From positions 62,001 through 126,000 of the forward strand of contig CAJNDS010000377.1 of NCBI GenBank assembly GCA_905221605.1: a DNA stretch of 64,000 nt, written 5' to 3'. Both the position numbers and the translations under genes were made by a program. Below the pieces are notes generated by a model, which was given only the letters and a program-made list of their open reading frames with translations, did no database searches and was not told the origin of the DNA. Positions 1-12,395 of the stretch are shown piece by piece; position 1 is the first letter of the stretch; every line of letters starts with the position of its first letter. This DNA is from Symbiodinium natans. Lineage: Eukaryota > Sar > Dinophyceae > Suessiales > Symbiodiniaceae.

Positions 1-49
1 TCGCTTATCCATGAAGAGACAGAACTACTGATGCTAACACCATTGCATT

Positions 50-2108
50 TCAAATGCGGAACTTGTCAAGCACTTGCTTGCGGCGGCTCCCACAACTCAC
101 AACTAGCCCAAACTGCGCGAGTTCTTCGATGGCACATGTCCTGTGTTCTTTAAATTGGTTCGACAAAGGAATCCGGAGAGGCAACCTGAGACTAGTCGAC
201 TCGTCAAGCTCAGATTCCACAAGCTTTGTGTAGTGGTCGATGCTGTCTACGGCCTCCGCATCTTGAAGAACTCTGATTGTTGGTCTCTTCTGTGGGTCCT
301 GGCTCAACTCCACACACAAGTCCTGTCAAGCTTACACTTTCTGCAACTACTCAGTCCTTGTCCGCCTTGAGCCACAGATACTGCGACTCGTGCAGTCGCT
401 GCTCAGCTATTGAGAACTCATAGAGCAGGTCCGCCAAGTTCGAGAGCTTCTTCACGATATACACTTTTTCGACTATTCCGCCAGGAAAAAGATAGTCAAA
501 GTATTCCTTCAGCTTGGTATCAGATCCTTGTATGCCGCTGCACAGAACCCTACTAAGCATCTATTTGGATTCCCGCGCAGCAGTCAAAGCAACCAGAAGA
601 CACAGCTGCCAGAGACCTTCGACTGCATCACTGATGCAACCAAGCGGCTATAACTTGGAGGGATGTTGGTGACCAAAATAGTGGAGGACTGTGGCTTCGG
701 ACGCTGCTGCAACCACGCCACGCGTCTCTCCACAAACTTCCTTGCTTTGCAGACACCCAAAACAAATTTGCCGGAATTCCAGAGAGTCGACTCGTCTTCA
801 CTCGAGTTGCGATACATACAAGCTCTCTGTCGGGGGCCAAAGCGGCGCAAGGAACGAAGAAACGATGGATCAGCCCCTGCCCAGTCTACCTTTGCAATCC
901 TTCATGCCCATGTGCCCTAAATGTCATGACTCGTGAAAATGTGTTGTCGGCTGCGTGGCAGGATGCGCTGAGTGTTGCCGACTTTGGCTTGTTCACACAT
1001 CCACTACCAAAGCGCTTCAAATCGATTCAAATCCTAATTAACCTACTCTAAGAGGGAGACAGCAAAAACGAACAGATGCTAAGACCAAACAGGTCTCTTG
1101 TGTGCCTGCCGAAGGAGGCGCTGCACAGCCCAAACCACAATCCATGTGGAAGCAGCCAAAACCCAGCCTGAAGTCGGTGATGCCAAAGACTGCCAAGAGT
1201 TCGAGCCCGGCTACAGTTACACAATTCAGCACACTCTGAAGATGCAGCCAAGGAGCGCATTGCCAGCCCGTTGCACCTTAAAGAGCTGATGCTAAAAAGG
1301 TCCAGCGAGCTCCTGGGGACAAACTGCACGGCGCTTGTGCAGGTACTTGCATTTGGACCTGAGATGCAAAATAACCGAGCAGAAGCTCCACGCTGGCCTA
1401 TGCCTTGCCTACAACGCCCCCTTCCCCCCCCCCCCCATCACCCGTTATTGCAGCTGCAGAACCAGGATTCTTTCCCATGACATAATACACGGGGAGGCAG
1501 ACTGCGGTGAGAGGAAGTCCCAAGTATACGCAGATTTTCATGCCCAGGTTGCAGAACTCCACCATCAGTGCACTGTCCAGGCCTGCATGCTCTTCCACCT
1601 CCTCTGAGCTCAACCACATCCCAAACCACGATGGATAAGGCTCAGGCGCTTTTTGTATTGCCGTGTTGTGCAGAAATACCACCGGCTTCCACCGTTGAAA
1701 TACCACGAACAGTGCCAGGTAGGCACAAATCAAGCCTACGTTGAAGAACAACGAAGCTCGCAAGGCCTCTGAATCTGTCGCGCTATTGGCCTTCACTCCA
1801 AGTTGGTCCTGGACAATCTGGCTTCCATCAGCATCCTTCTTGGTACTGTTCCGATTTTGCCGATGACCCGGCCGCGTGCGATTCTGGCCGAAACTCAGCA
1901 GATTCGGACCAACAGCCGGGCGCGTCTGATTGGCAGCATCAAGCGTATGTTTGACTCCACTTGCATTAAACGTTTGTGCAGTAACCTGGATGAGGAACAA
2001 GTCAGGCAGGTCAGCAGTATCCACCCCTGACTCCCCTGATTCTGAGATTGCAGTGACGAGCGTCAATGTCAGCAGTCGCGCTGCTGTCAGAGTCAGCATG
2101 GGAGCCAA
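50..2108 (-). CDS. OSCA/CSC1-like mechanosensitive cation channel (partial, multi-exon)
   Basis: Several minus-strand exons read in order as the N-terminal half of an OSCA/CSC1 (calcium-permeable stress-gated cation channel) protein. The first (2108 to about 1450) has a signal-like start, a transmembrane segment (SLFFNVGLICAYLALFVVF) and the stretch WFGMWLSSEEVEEHAGLDSA, followed by a second hydrophobic helix, as in the RSN1_TM region. A later exon near 770-655 gives VERRVAWLQQRPKPQ and STILVTNIPPSYS, the start of the cytosolic domain. The next (530-351) gives KEYFDYLFPGGIVEKVYIV. The last (about 319-60) continues the cytosolic domain. The family forms dimeric channels in the plasma or organelle membrane. 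The pore helices would lie left of base 1. Exon borders were not resolved; an exon between 1400 and 770 is probably missed. The family call rests on pattern resemblance over four separate pieces in the right order. Confidence 0.72.
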
Positions 2109-4521
2109 TCACAGAAACTCAAATGAAGTCCATGGCAAGCGCTACAGCAAATATGTTCAGTCACGAATGTGGAGTTGGGGTACGGATGTCAATCGCTGAA
2201 AGCCAAATAGCCGTGCACGATATCGTGAAGTCTAACCCTGAAGCTTGCTTGCTTGCAAACTGATGCAAGTACTCACTTCCGAGCTCCAGGCAACGGTACC
2301 TTCGATAACGTCAGCCCCTGTCCAGCAAGCAAGCCGCGAGTCTGGCTTCTTGTCCCGCAGCTGTTTTTCGGTGTTCATTCCAGGCCGCAAGGCGCACGCA
2401 CGATAGCTGCTCCAGTCGCTCACGCTTGGTCTCAACGTCAAGACCAAAAGTAGGTGTGCTCCTGTAAGACATGTTGTTGGCATGCTTTGTGTTCATGTTG
2501 TGTGCATGCTTACATTGCTCCAGGTTCTGTCAGCGGGTACGATTTGACTTAGCTTTGACAATCTCAGTCTGCTCCCAAAACCTTCCAAGAAAAAGACGGA
2601 TGCCCGGAGAATGACGAAAACTCGAGGATGAAAGAAAAAGAGCGAGAGAATGGCTTGCTCGGATTCTAGGCGTAGCCCGTTCGCTGTTGTCAGAACTGAT
2701 GTGGGCATCTTGCTAAACTTGAAGATTTGGGCTTTGCATTCGCGATTGAATGCTGGTCTAATGAATTAACATATAGGTCAAAACAAACTGCACATAGTCC
2801 GCTGCCAACGCTGCATTTCTGAGCCCACCTGGTCTGTGAGAAACGGGCTCCAGAGTTGTCTCCTGCAGGCACCAGCTCGACACATCCGACTCATCTGACT
2901 TTACGCCACTGCGACCGCCGTCGTCCGTGTGCATGCGTGTGCATGTGTGCGTGCGTGTGCGCGCGCAAGGTTGACCGGGGGGACCATCCAGCTCCTATAT
3001 GCGTGATAGTCCAACGAAGCAAGCATAGCAACTGCGGCTATCCTCACTAATTCTCTTGATCTGCGTAATTTGTCGCACCGTGATTACCTTCACTGTGTAG
3101 GCCGAAGCCCCTACTACGAGCTCACCAACTCAGCAATATGGGATCAAAACCAGATCTCACACCAGGCACAAACGACATCCTCAACCAGTGACACTACGAC
3201 CTCGTCATGATGAACACCATCACCATGCATCAAGATAGTGGTGCTGCCCAAACAAACGAAGAGGAAGACAACGATTCATTTCGGAGAGCAGGGCACGATC
3301 AAACCTGGCCAACAAATACAAGAACGCAGAGCATTCTGCCAGCAATCCTTTGCGACTAGTATAACATCCATGCACACTGTGCAGGCTATATACTATATGA
3401 TGATAGATTAGTAAGACTTATCGCTGCTATATAGAACCTGGAGTCCGTTCTTATTTCTTCGTCAATATTCCTGTTTCCGAAGTGCGGTGGGAGTGGTGCA
3501 GTATGTCAAGATTCAGATGTGTGCAGAGCATGTTGCCAGCCCGCCCTTGTATGAGAATATGTTGCTTTTAGTTTGCCTTTCATATGCCAGTCATCTGGGA
3601 TTTGACATCTACCTTCACCAAGAATTTGCATCATGACCAGAACACTTTCCCAGCAGATCATCTTTTATGAAAACATTGGAAGTATTCCGTCCTGGAACAT
3701 GTGTGCCAGTGTGTCGTGGTATGTCTTGGGTGGTAATCAAGTTGCAAGATGTTGCAAGTCTTGGTCCGGCCTTGCTTATCTGGAGGACAATGTCCCGACC
3801 TGCTTTTACCTCACATACACAAGATTACGCAAGCACGAGACATGCGAGCATTGCGCTCACAACTCGAGCACCAGGCGGTAATGGTGTTATCCTGCGCAGA
3901 ACAAGGACACCCAAACAACTCTTAGACTTCTTGCATGTTGCGAGAGACCGTCCTTTTCAACGGCCGTCAGTGCCATGGACCCACCGGGCGCAGGAGCCTG
4001 AAGCCACCGTCATGTGCCATGTAAGAAGGCATTTTCGCAAGTGACAGGTGACATTCTGCGTCTTTGCCATGGGCGGGAGATGTGTCGACATCCCACAGCC
4101 TCAGGCAGGAGTCAGGACTCCTCAATTCCCATCTGAGAGTTATTGGGTCAGCAGCTTTTAAACGGAATTTGAAATCACGAGGCGAAGAAGTATGAGATTG
4201 TCAACATCATCCAGGCTGGTATGCAGTAGCATCCACAGGTATTGAAAACAAAAAGCGCTTGTGGTCATTATGGTTCTACCCTCCAAGCTGTGCTTGGTAG
4301 GGTGGCCGCCGCTCTTCTTTGCACTTCGCAGCGATGTTCGTGGACCCTCAGCGAACTGGGTTATGTCTTTGACAATGGCAAACTGTACCGCTTCAAGGCC
4401 AGAAAAACGAATTCTTACACGAGCTGCGCTGTTGAAATCTGATGACGCTTCCTCTGGAAGCGCATCACTCAAATGCTTCATTCTGACATGCACTGGACCG
4501 ATAGAACTGACAGTGGTATTC
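2109..4521. other. intergenic region, no gene recognised
   Basis: I see no conserved coding stretch here. It holds a short imperfect GT/GC dinucleotide tract at about 2926-2967. It should include the promoter side of the OSCA-like gene and the 3' side of the ion-channel gene, but no specific signals are recognisable. Confidence 0.5.
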
Positions 4522-6890
4522 CTATGACTCCGCTACCGGTGGCTCCTTTGACTCGAGAGTAATGCCGAGGAGACGCTCACTCAGCACTGCCAGCTCAGCA
4601 CGAAGCCGCTGCAAGTTTTGGGTCAAGTGGTCATAAACCATACGTGTTTCTCGTGTTACCACAAGCATGTCGATGGCCTTCGCAGGCCCCTGGAGCCTTA
4701 TGCATCCGTTGAGAAACTCCTCAAAATCAATGGATCCACTATTATTGATATCCAGCATGTCGAAGAGAAATTTGGCTTCGGAGGGTTCGATGTCAAGGTC
4801 TTTAAAGAAGTCTTGCACAGCATGATCCTTGGTGTGATTCAAGATCTCATTGTAAGAGATCTGCCCACTTTGGTTGTCGTCCAGGGACTTAAACAGCTTC
4901 CTGGCCTTCATGGCACGCTGAACATCTTTCACCTCCTCGGACCGAGTGATGGCACTCTGTACAAACCTGCCGACTGTTCCATTCGGAATCCCCAAAAACA
5001 AACGTAATGTGACAAGCTTTGTGACCTTAACAACTGGTTGGGTTTTTGCTCGATTAAGAACAGACCAGCTGCAATCAAGAAACGTTCCAGTGACAACGTT
5101 GAGGACTCCCACAATGCAGAAAGCAATGTATGTCACAATTCCAATGCCCACAAATGTACTGAGCTCGAATAGTGGCGAGACCAGGGCATCCCAGTCCACC
5201 CCACCTGTCATGGCCTCGAAGAGGGACAGCATCGACCGCGGCACCGAACCAAAAAAGTTTTCAAGACCATGGCCCTGTTCGCTCTCGACGCGATAGAATA
5301 GGACCAACTGCGTTATGTAGATGCCTGCTATGTAGAGCATCAAGCCCAACAGAACAAAGGTCCAAAAGAAGGGACGGGAGCAATAGAGAAGGCAGCTGAC
5401 AAGCAGCCTCAAGTCTTCCGCCATCAAGGCGATGCGCAGAATCCGCAGCACTCTGACAGCCCGAAGGATGCGTGCAATTCTCAGCAGGGTGGTGGGGGAG
5501 ACCTGTTGAAGAACTGGAGCTGAAGGATCGTTACCCGATATTGCCAACAAGAGCTCCTCCATGAGTTGGAAGCCAACAAGCAACAGGTCAAAGACATTCC
5601 ATGCCCAGCCGACCTGGGTAAAAAACTCCAGCCGGTGGGCCACCAGCCGAACACACAGCTCCAGGGTGAACACGATGCAGTACGTCACCTTGGGGGAATT
5701 GCAGACAATGGCACGCAACGGCCTTGAAACGTGTGCCAACACGCGAATGTGCTACACTGCAACTAGCTGCAACTACAACTGCCGGATCCTTGCAACGTCT
5801 GTTTCTGAAAGCGGCCCTACTTGCTTTTTTGGCTGTCAAAACTCACCTCCAGCACTCGATGGACAAAGGTGGTCTCTGTCGCAAGCCGGTCAGCCATGTC
5901 ATTGGTAGAGAAACCGATTTGCAAAGCGCTAGAGCAAATCAGCAGTATCGTCAGGATCTCAAATGAACTGCTCGTAGCTATGGCATAGCAACGGCGATGA
6001 AACTCGGATCGAAAGACTTTGGCTTGGAAGTCCTCTGCTCCAGCGACGAGGCCCATCCCACGCCCCACCACGTCCACTGTCTCGGTCTTCCTTTCAAAAA
6101 GGTTCAGCTTTGCATCTTCGCGCTCGAGGCCCTGTGCCCACTTCAAGTCCTTTTTCGACAGTGTTCTTGGAATCCCTTCACTGTCAAAGGTCGGTCCGCT
6201 CGTGGCATTGGCTTCGTGGATCTGGTCTGTCTCTGGCTCTGCATCGACGAGAACGATCTTCTTTGGTGGTGCAGGGATTTCTGGCACCGTGCCGGGCACG
6301 TCGGCCGGGAGGATGAACTCCTCGACGCCTTCGGAGGCAGTTTCTACACCGTCGATGGATGTCTCCCGCTGCGGAGGCTTGAGCTGAGCGAGCGGAAGCT
6401 CATGAACCTCTTGAGAGCTTGTGCCACTCCACGAGGTTGGAAGGGAGAGCCGTCTGCGCCTGACAATTGGAGTAACCTCGGAGGCCATGGCTGAAAGCTT
6501 TCTGACTCTATCACTGACAGCAGCTTTGAACATGTTCTTGCTCATCGGAGTCCCAGTCAAGCTGTGCGTGCCGAACAGCTCGCTCTGCGGATGGGCCTCC
6601 GCCTTTTGCAGTTGGTCTAACACCGCGGCGACCTCCTTTCGCAGCCCATGAAACTCCTCCTGCAGATAATCTCGAAGTGCGTCGAACGCTTCGTCATGGC
6701 CGAACGCCATCAGGTCAACTGGTGCGTAATTGCCGCTTCGGCAAAACCAAGTACCATTTGAGCAAACATGCAGATGCAACCTCTGGAAACTCTGCGTCTT
6801 GTGTGCGCGCGCTGGCGTGCCATCAAGTCTGAGCATCCCAACTTCTGCGGGCATTCCAGATCTACGTACACTTAGTGAGTCGAAAAGCAC
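4522..6890 (-). CDS. single-domain voltage-gated cation channel with C-terminal EF-hands (2 exons)
   Basis: Exon 1 is 6890-5847 and exon 2 is 5688-4522. The 158-bp intron (5846-5689) has GT-AG borders, and the exons join in frame inside S2 (...HRVLE|VTYCIVFTLEL), giving about 736 residues. S1 is FEILTILLICSSALQIGF. S4 carries regularly spaced arginines (RIARILRAVRVLRILRI). S5, a pore loop (LFEAMTGGVDWDAL) and S6 (IAFCIVGVLNVVTGTF) follow. After S6 come two EF-hands (DDNQSGQISYNE and DINNSGSIDFEE), then a helical tail. This is the one-repeat channel type common in protists and expected to assemble as a tetramer, with calcium able to act on the EF-hands. Ion selectivity cannot be read safely; GGVDWD contains one acidic residue next to the tryptophan. 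The roughly 320-residue N-terminal part is cytosolic and low in conservation. Translation may start at 6890 or at an internal Met such as MAFGHDEAF (about 6710). Confidence 0.92.
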
Positions 6891-8836
6891 ACATGCTGCA
6901 TCATGCTGCCGAGGTGCTTATCCACCTCTGCTGGATCCTTACCGCGCGATGCCATCATAAGCGCCCAAACAGCCCGACGCAAGAAACAGCTTTGTCAACT
7001 TATTGCTTATGGTAAAGACGTATGCCGCATGGATCCCATACAGGTGCCTGGTGCTCCAAAGGACCCCACCTTGTTGAGCAGCGGCGGTTCTCGAAACAAG
7101 CTATCAGGAATAGCGCCATCATGCTCCTGCACAAGTCAGATCACAGCTTGCAGAGTCGCTACAAGATGCTGCAAGCTACGAGCTTAGTGCACCCTTCACA
7201 CCTGGGCTAACCAATCCTACACCCTCCGAATCATTACACTACAACTACTTAAACTTGAATGATGCTGATCATAAAGCCGAAAATCCGCAATGATGCAGAC
7301 TGTACATGATCTTCAACCTACAAAGCGGTTACCTCCCAACCCTAACTCGAAATGATAGAAAGCAAGGACCCACCCAACTGGCAATGAAGCGAATGAAGAG
7401 CAACTCTCAAACCTCTGCTTCGACGTGCAGAAACCCCAAGAAATCCTGACACCCTTGGCCTAAACGTAACCCCAGCGTCCTTTCAAAGAAAACTGCTCGC
7501 TCTCTGCTCGCACACTCTCAGCTCTGATATCATGCGCCCGACCGTGTCTGCCTCGATAGGGGGCGGTGTAGGCTGCGAATCCTGGCAAGATGGCTGCAAC
7601 GAGTAAGAAACCGGGCAGTCTGCGCACAAGAAATGCTCCAAGCGTCTCCTGGCTGGGCTGCTGGGGGGTCGCACCTTCAAGTTACAGAACACAGTGCTGC
7701 AAGACTGGTCAAAAATCATCTTAGCAATGAACCTCGCAGTCTCGCGATTTCAGCACTTTGTTCTGCGATCCTGATTCCAACACGAGCTTTAACTCCGCAC
7801 AAAAGTTCATGGGACTCACATGTCCGACATGTCCTGCTTCTTTCAAGAAGGAGCTGCTGTCTGAGCCGCTCAACTTCTTCCTCGTTGCTCTGAAGACTCC
7901 CGCAGTGGTGGCACCAGTTTAGCCAAGCTGAGTCAACAGCGGAGGATCTGGATGTCTCTGGCCTTTGGATGGATCTCTTCTGCTTAACTGTGACGCTGGA
8001 TGCGACAAGCATACAGAAGGATAAGGGCAAAGCGCACTGGAAGGTTCATCGCCTGATTGTCAGCTCGAGCACGCGGCGCGCCGATGTCAGAGCCACAAAG
8101 CTGTTAACTCTTTTTTCTGGCCGCTCTGAGCCTGTTGGCTTTTGACGCGTCCAGAGTCCAATCTCGAAGCTCTGCGACGAAAGAAAAGGCCTCAAGAGCG
8201 AATGAAAAAGCCATCCTTACGTCTACTCGCACAAGGCCTATGGCCGTAAGCTAAGGGCTGCATCCTCTTCAGTGACGGATCATCACTGGACAACGGCCTC
8301 CGTCAAGGCAGGGACGGGGGCTCATCAGCAGTGTTCCTTTCCGTGAGTAATCTACGAAGCGTCCTTACCCTACAGGCAGGCTTGCAGCTCGCCTCTGAAA
8401 GGAAGAGAATTCCACTCCACAAGGCCCCGCTACCCCTCCCTCATCCCGAAGTAGAACCCACTCTCTGCTGAATTCGCGTTTCTTCAATCAAAGCAGCCGA
8501 TACGCGGGTGTCCAAAGTCCCCCTGGGGTTTTTCATGGGTCCCGCTGCTCGCGGGGTGTGACTTCGGATTTCAATCCTTCTGCGTGCAGCGCCAAACCCA
8601 AACCCGACAAGCTGCTAGAGCACCAGCGCTAGTTCTGCAGCATTGTTGTTTTGGTCTTCGGGCTTTTCATTCTCGGTTCCGATTCACTGGTGATCAAGAG
8701 GAGTCCCTGCCAAGTCCACTGCAGGGACGTGGCGTCTCTGCTGCCGTTTGATCAGATCGTCTTGCGGAGCCTTGGATGCCTTGGAGAAACCTTTTCATAC
8801 GAGGCACGGCGACGCCAGGTTCCTTCTGTTGAACTG

Positions 8837-8838
<2 letters not shown>
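6891..8838. other. intergenic region; one weak coiled-coil exon candidate
   Basis: No recognised gene. A minus-strand open stretch at 7716-8030 (104 residues) has a CxxC pair, a heptad-like helix (NEEEVERLRQQLLLERSR) and a second CxxC. It could be an exon of an unidentified gene, but nothing around it confirms that. The rest is ordinary mid-GC sequence. Confidence 0.3.

Positions 8839-8919
<81 letters not shown>
8839..8919. repeat. (CTG)27 uninterrupted trinucleotide repeat
   Basis: 27 perfect CTG units on the plus strand (CAG on the minus strand) without interruption. Open frames through it (poly-Ala, poly-Leu, poly-Gln, poly-Ser) exist only because of the repeat and are not supported as genes. 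Confidence 0.99.
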
Positions 8920-8921
<2 letters not shown>

Positions 8922-9048
8922 CAACTTGTGAAAACTACCCTTTTGTTATGAGCCCCGAATACGCAAGACAGCTGCCTCAACCTTCGAAGTACAAACGGTT
9001 CTGGGTTTTATCTTTGCCCGTTGGCGTGAAACCAGTTCCCGAATCGTT

Positions 9049-9760
9049 TGGTTTCTGAATCACGGTTTCCTGAATCGCGTGAAAGCGGTTTAGTGAATCG
9101 CGTGGTTTCCTGAATCGCGCGTTAAAAAGCCAGCTTCTTACTAAACCACGCCATGTTGCCCCCACTTTGACAACATCATCCGCTATTGTGCGAACTTTGA
9201 ACACAGTATTCAGCGATCCCATATTGATAACGGGCCCCGCAATAATGCGAGGTTCTTGGGCCGGGGATCTCGAGGGGGGAGAAAAGGCAAGCGTCAAGGC
9301 TTGGCCAGTTTCCAGCTTCAGGTTCGAGTTTGAAATGAATTAACATTTTGCTTACGAAACAATGCTCCAAACGATTTCCAAGGGAGGAAGTAGCCCAAGA
9401 GCTGCCTCGTGCTCTTTTGTATATTGCTTGGGTGGTCTGGAGTAATCCGCAGCCTATTGCTCCGAGGCAGAACCTCTGAATCCCCCAACTCCCCAAAGGC
9501 TAAGCCGGCCAAGCTCCCCTCAACCTCTCAAGCCCTCAAACCTCGACCCCTTAATCCAAACCTTCTTCTTGGCGTGTCCAACATCTGAAAATTGTTTGGG
9601 AAGGGGGGAGCCTAAATACTGAAGCGAGGGAATTCTTCGTCTCCTGAATCACCCGATTTCCTGAATCCTGGTTCCCTGAATCGCATCCAGTTTCTTAATC
9701 GCGCGGTCCAGTTTCTGAATCGCACGGTGCAGTTTCTGAATCTCGCGTCGTTCAGAGCAG
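9049..9760. repeat. dispersed short repeat, core CTGAATCGCG
   Basis: Two clusters (9049-9122 and 9640-9750) contain about ten imperfect copies of a unit close to GGTTTCCTGAATCGCGT. Variants include CTGAATCAC, CTGAATCCTG and CTTAATCGCG. Spacing within a cluster is about 15-25 bp. No gene is seen between the clusters. Confidence 0.8.
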
Positions 9761-11120
9761 AAGACACGTGTGGCTGACGGACTCTCGTGCGCCTCTCATC
9801 CTCGGAAGCTTCGAAGGATGCGTAGAGCACCAGGCAGAGCCCACCAGCAACTGAGGCAACTGGGTTTAAAATAGCTGGGCGCTTTGTATGATTTTCTCAC
9901 TGCCCCCCTTCTGAGCATTGCAAAACTGTCTCTTTATCTGAGGTCGCATCTGCACAAAGGGATGATGAATTTCCAGCAGCTGGTCCTCACAGGGTGCTCG
10001 TATCGCGTCAGCGTCGCCCTCTCAGATGCTTCTCTCCTCTGCTGCGGGTAGGCATTGAACCTGTTCGACAACATCGGTCCACGTTGGACATCAATCACAC
10101 CAGGTCAATGCAAGGATTCTGAGTCTTGGGCATTGCCCCAGAGGGCCCAAGGCCCGCTCCGCTGGCCTGCGTTGCTGCCTAAGATTTGCACAGGAAAGTG
10201 CAGAAAGCCAACATCCAGCATCCTTTGTGGAACGTTCAGAACATGAGATCTACTGCACTGTTGCGCGTACCTATCAGAACCAACAGCACATTCAAACCAT
10301 CACTTGGGCACCTGCTATGTATCACTACCTCGGCAAGGACTGCACCGTTTTCTCAGACGAAAGGGCTACAACGCAAAATGCCTTAGGATCTCATAGAGAC
10401 TGTGGGGAGTCACTAAGTACATGCCTCAAGTAATGAAGCGAACATAAATGGGTCCCAGGGTGGGAACGAAGCTGCTGCTCGTCCACAATGGCTGTCACTT
10501 GGGAACTCGCGGAGTGGCTTCAGTTTTGTTTTAAATGGCATCCGCCATCAGCTGCCGGATTCTTAGCTGCCGCTCGGTTCTCGCAACCAGACACGTGCAA
10601 CATCTTCATTTCTTGGCGAGACCGGAAGCCATGGCCGCGCTGTACGCGATTTCGGCCCGGAACGTTCCCTAGGTGCTCATCAGGCAGCCGTTGCAGGGTC
10701 TGTAAATAACCCACCAAACAGTAGCCGGCTCCGTCCAAGCAGATGGTGGGTCTAACGAACATGATTAGGAGCTTCGATTGTTCAAAGGATTCTGTGGTGT
10801 TCCTAGCCCGAGGAAGATTTACGCAGCAGAGGATAGTCCCAAAGCCGCTGCATCTAGTGAATCTGGATGATGTCGCCAATCGGTGTCCCTCGAAATGGAG
10901 TCCGAGGCAGGCTGCTTTGCCTGCCTCTGCGAATGAGGCGTGGTGAGAAGAAAGGCTTCGCAAAATCCACCTGAAACAACGAGAGCTTGGAGGCCATCAG
11001 ATCACAGGAAACGAGGGTAAGCTTGGCCAAGAATACAAATCCAAATCGTGGAACATGTTCGCAACTTCTCGCGCAGGAGCCGACACTGTGCTCACTGCCG
11101 GAGTTCGACAAACTACTACA
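9761..11120. other. no recognisable gene
   Basis: Open frames here are short and show no family resemblance. I see no repeats or structured elements of note. Confidence 0.4.
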
Positions 11121-11173
11121 CGCCTTACGCGCCTTTCGCGCCTTTCGCGCCTTACGCGCCTTACGCGCCTTAC
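11121..11173. repeat. 9-bp tandem repeat (ACGCGCCTT type)
   Basis: About six head-to-tail copies of a 9-bp unit, alternating between GCGCCTTAC and GCGCCTTTC. Because the unit is three codons long it stays open in several frames (for example Lys-Ala-Arg repeats on the minus strand). No adjacent sequence supports a protein. Confidence 0.95.
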
Positions 11174-11659
11174 ACTTCTGCCACCTGGACTTGACAGTTG
11201 ACTGGAAGCGCAAGAAGAAATCAAGGAGCGTTGTGTTTCTCTTCTTGTTGTTCACTGCATCCAAGCTTGTCTGCACATGTCGCAATGACTAAGACCTGAC
11301 TCACATCCGATTGCGAAACTTCGTAACTACTGTGAGGGTTTTTGCCCAGACTGGTCATCCACAGGCCAGAAGGAGAAAGGGAGACAAAGAGAGACAAAGC
11401 CAGAGGGTCATTGCGCAGCTGTTCGTTGCCAGCAAGTTGCTCACATTCCATCTCTTGCGCAAGAGTAAACTGTCCTACGGACATGCCAACTGATGCAACT
11501 TGAGCCAAGAAGAATGCAGCAAGAGATGTACCATGCTGCGCAAGCTGCAATGCCGGCTGGACAAGAAACCTCTGGCTTCATATTTTGGCGACCGCCGAGT
11601 CGGGAACACGAGACCACGAGGCAGAAAGCACAAACACTGCGAATCCGAAAAGGCAGTGG

Positions 11660-12395
11660 GAGAACAGGAATTGAGCCCTTGAAACCCTGAAACCTTTAAA
11701 GTCCTGAAACCTTGAATACACCTAGCAGCCCTACCCCTTAAAACCTTCAAGTCATGGACCCTAACGCCCTTTCTACCTATATGGCTTTAAATTTCACAGT
11801 CCCTAGAACCTGTGTCCAAAACCCTGCACCCTTTAAAGCCCTAAACTCGAAGCCCAGGCCAAACGATAGTTCCACCTTCTTTCGTCAGACCCTAAACGGT
11901 CGGATTTTCTCGTCTACACTGTATTTGCTCCACAAGTCGACTGCTTCTGGACCATCAAATGTGAACGATGTCTTGCATAAACCAAAGCCGAAAAACCCTG
12001 ACCCAGGAACCCCAAACCCTGAACCGAAAACCCTGAGCCCTAGCACATCCGAGATCATAAGCCTTGCCTTTGCAGGGTATTCTCTGCCCTGAACCCTAAA
12101 CCCCAAACCCTAAAGCCTGAAAAGCTTAAACTCGAACTCCAAACACCTAAAACCCTACCACATCCAAGACCATGACTTTTCAGGACTCCGGGGTTTGCTC
12201 TGGGGAGGTCTTTTCTGCTTTCGCCTTCTGAGCCTTCTCCCGGCAAAGCACAAAGTGCGCTTCTGAAGGTTGTAGGCGGCTCCCGACTCAACTCGATGAC
12301 CTCGATCTCGACCTGTGGGTTTGGGGTCTAGGGTCTAGGGCTTTTTGGGTTTTTTTGGGTTTTGGGGCTCAGGTTTCAGGGTTTGGGCTTAAAAG
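11660..12395. repeat. degenerate telomere-like repeats (CCCTAAA/CCCTGAA type) in both orientations
   Basis: From about 11680 to 12130 the plus strand has many units of the forms CCCTGAAAC, CCCTAAAC and CCCAAACCC. From about 12310 to 12392 the opposite strand type appears (GGGTTTGGGGTCTAGGG, then GGGTTTTGGGG). They resemble degraded TTTAGGG-type telomeric repeats in converging orientation. No gene is recognised in this stretch. Confidence 0.7.

Noticed and set aside
4158-4493. 111-residue minus-strand ORF downstream of the ion channel
   Set aside because: No recognisable domain and located where the 3' UTR is expected.
8651-9058. 135-residue plus-strand protein with poly-Ala, and poly-Gln/Leu/Ser alternatives
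   Set aside because: The frames exist only because the CTG repeat has no stops; flanking residues resemble nothing and differ by frame.
10854-11285. 143-residue minus-strand ORF with Lys-Ala-Arg repeats
   Set aside because: Openness comes from the 9-bp repeat; the rest has no family resemblance.
11495-11515. Dinoflagellate spliced-leader relic (CTTGAGCCAA on the minus-strand sense)
   Set aside because: Only 10 bases match and the following bases differ from the known leader; no gene is joined to it.
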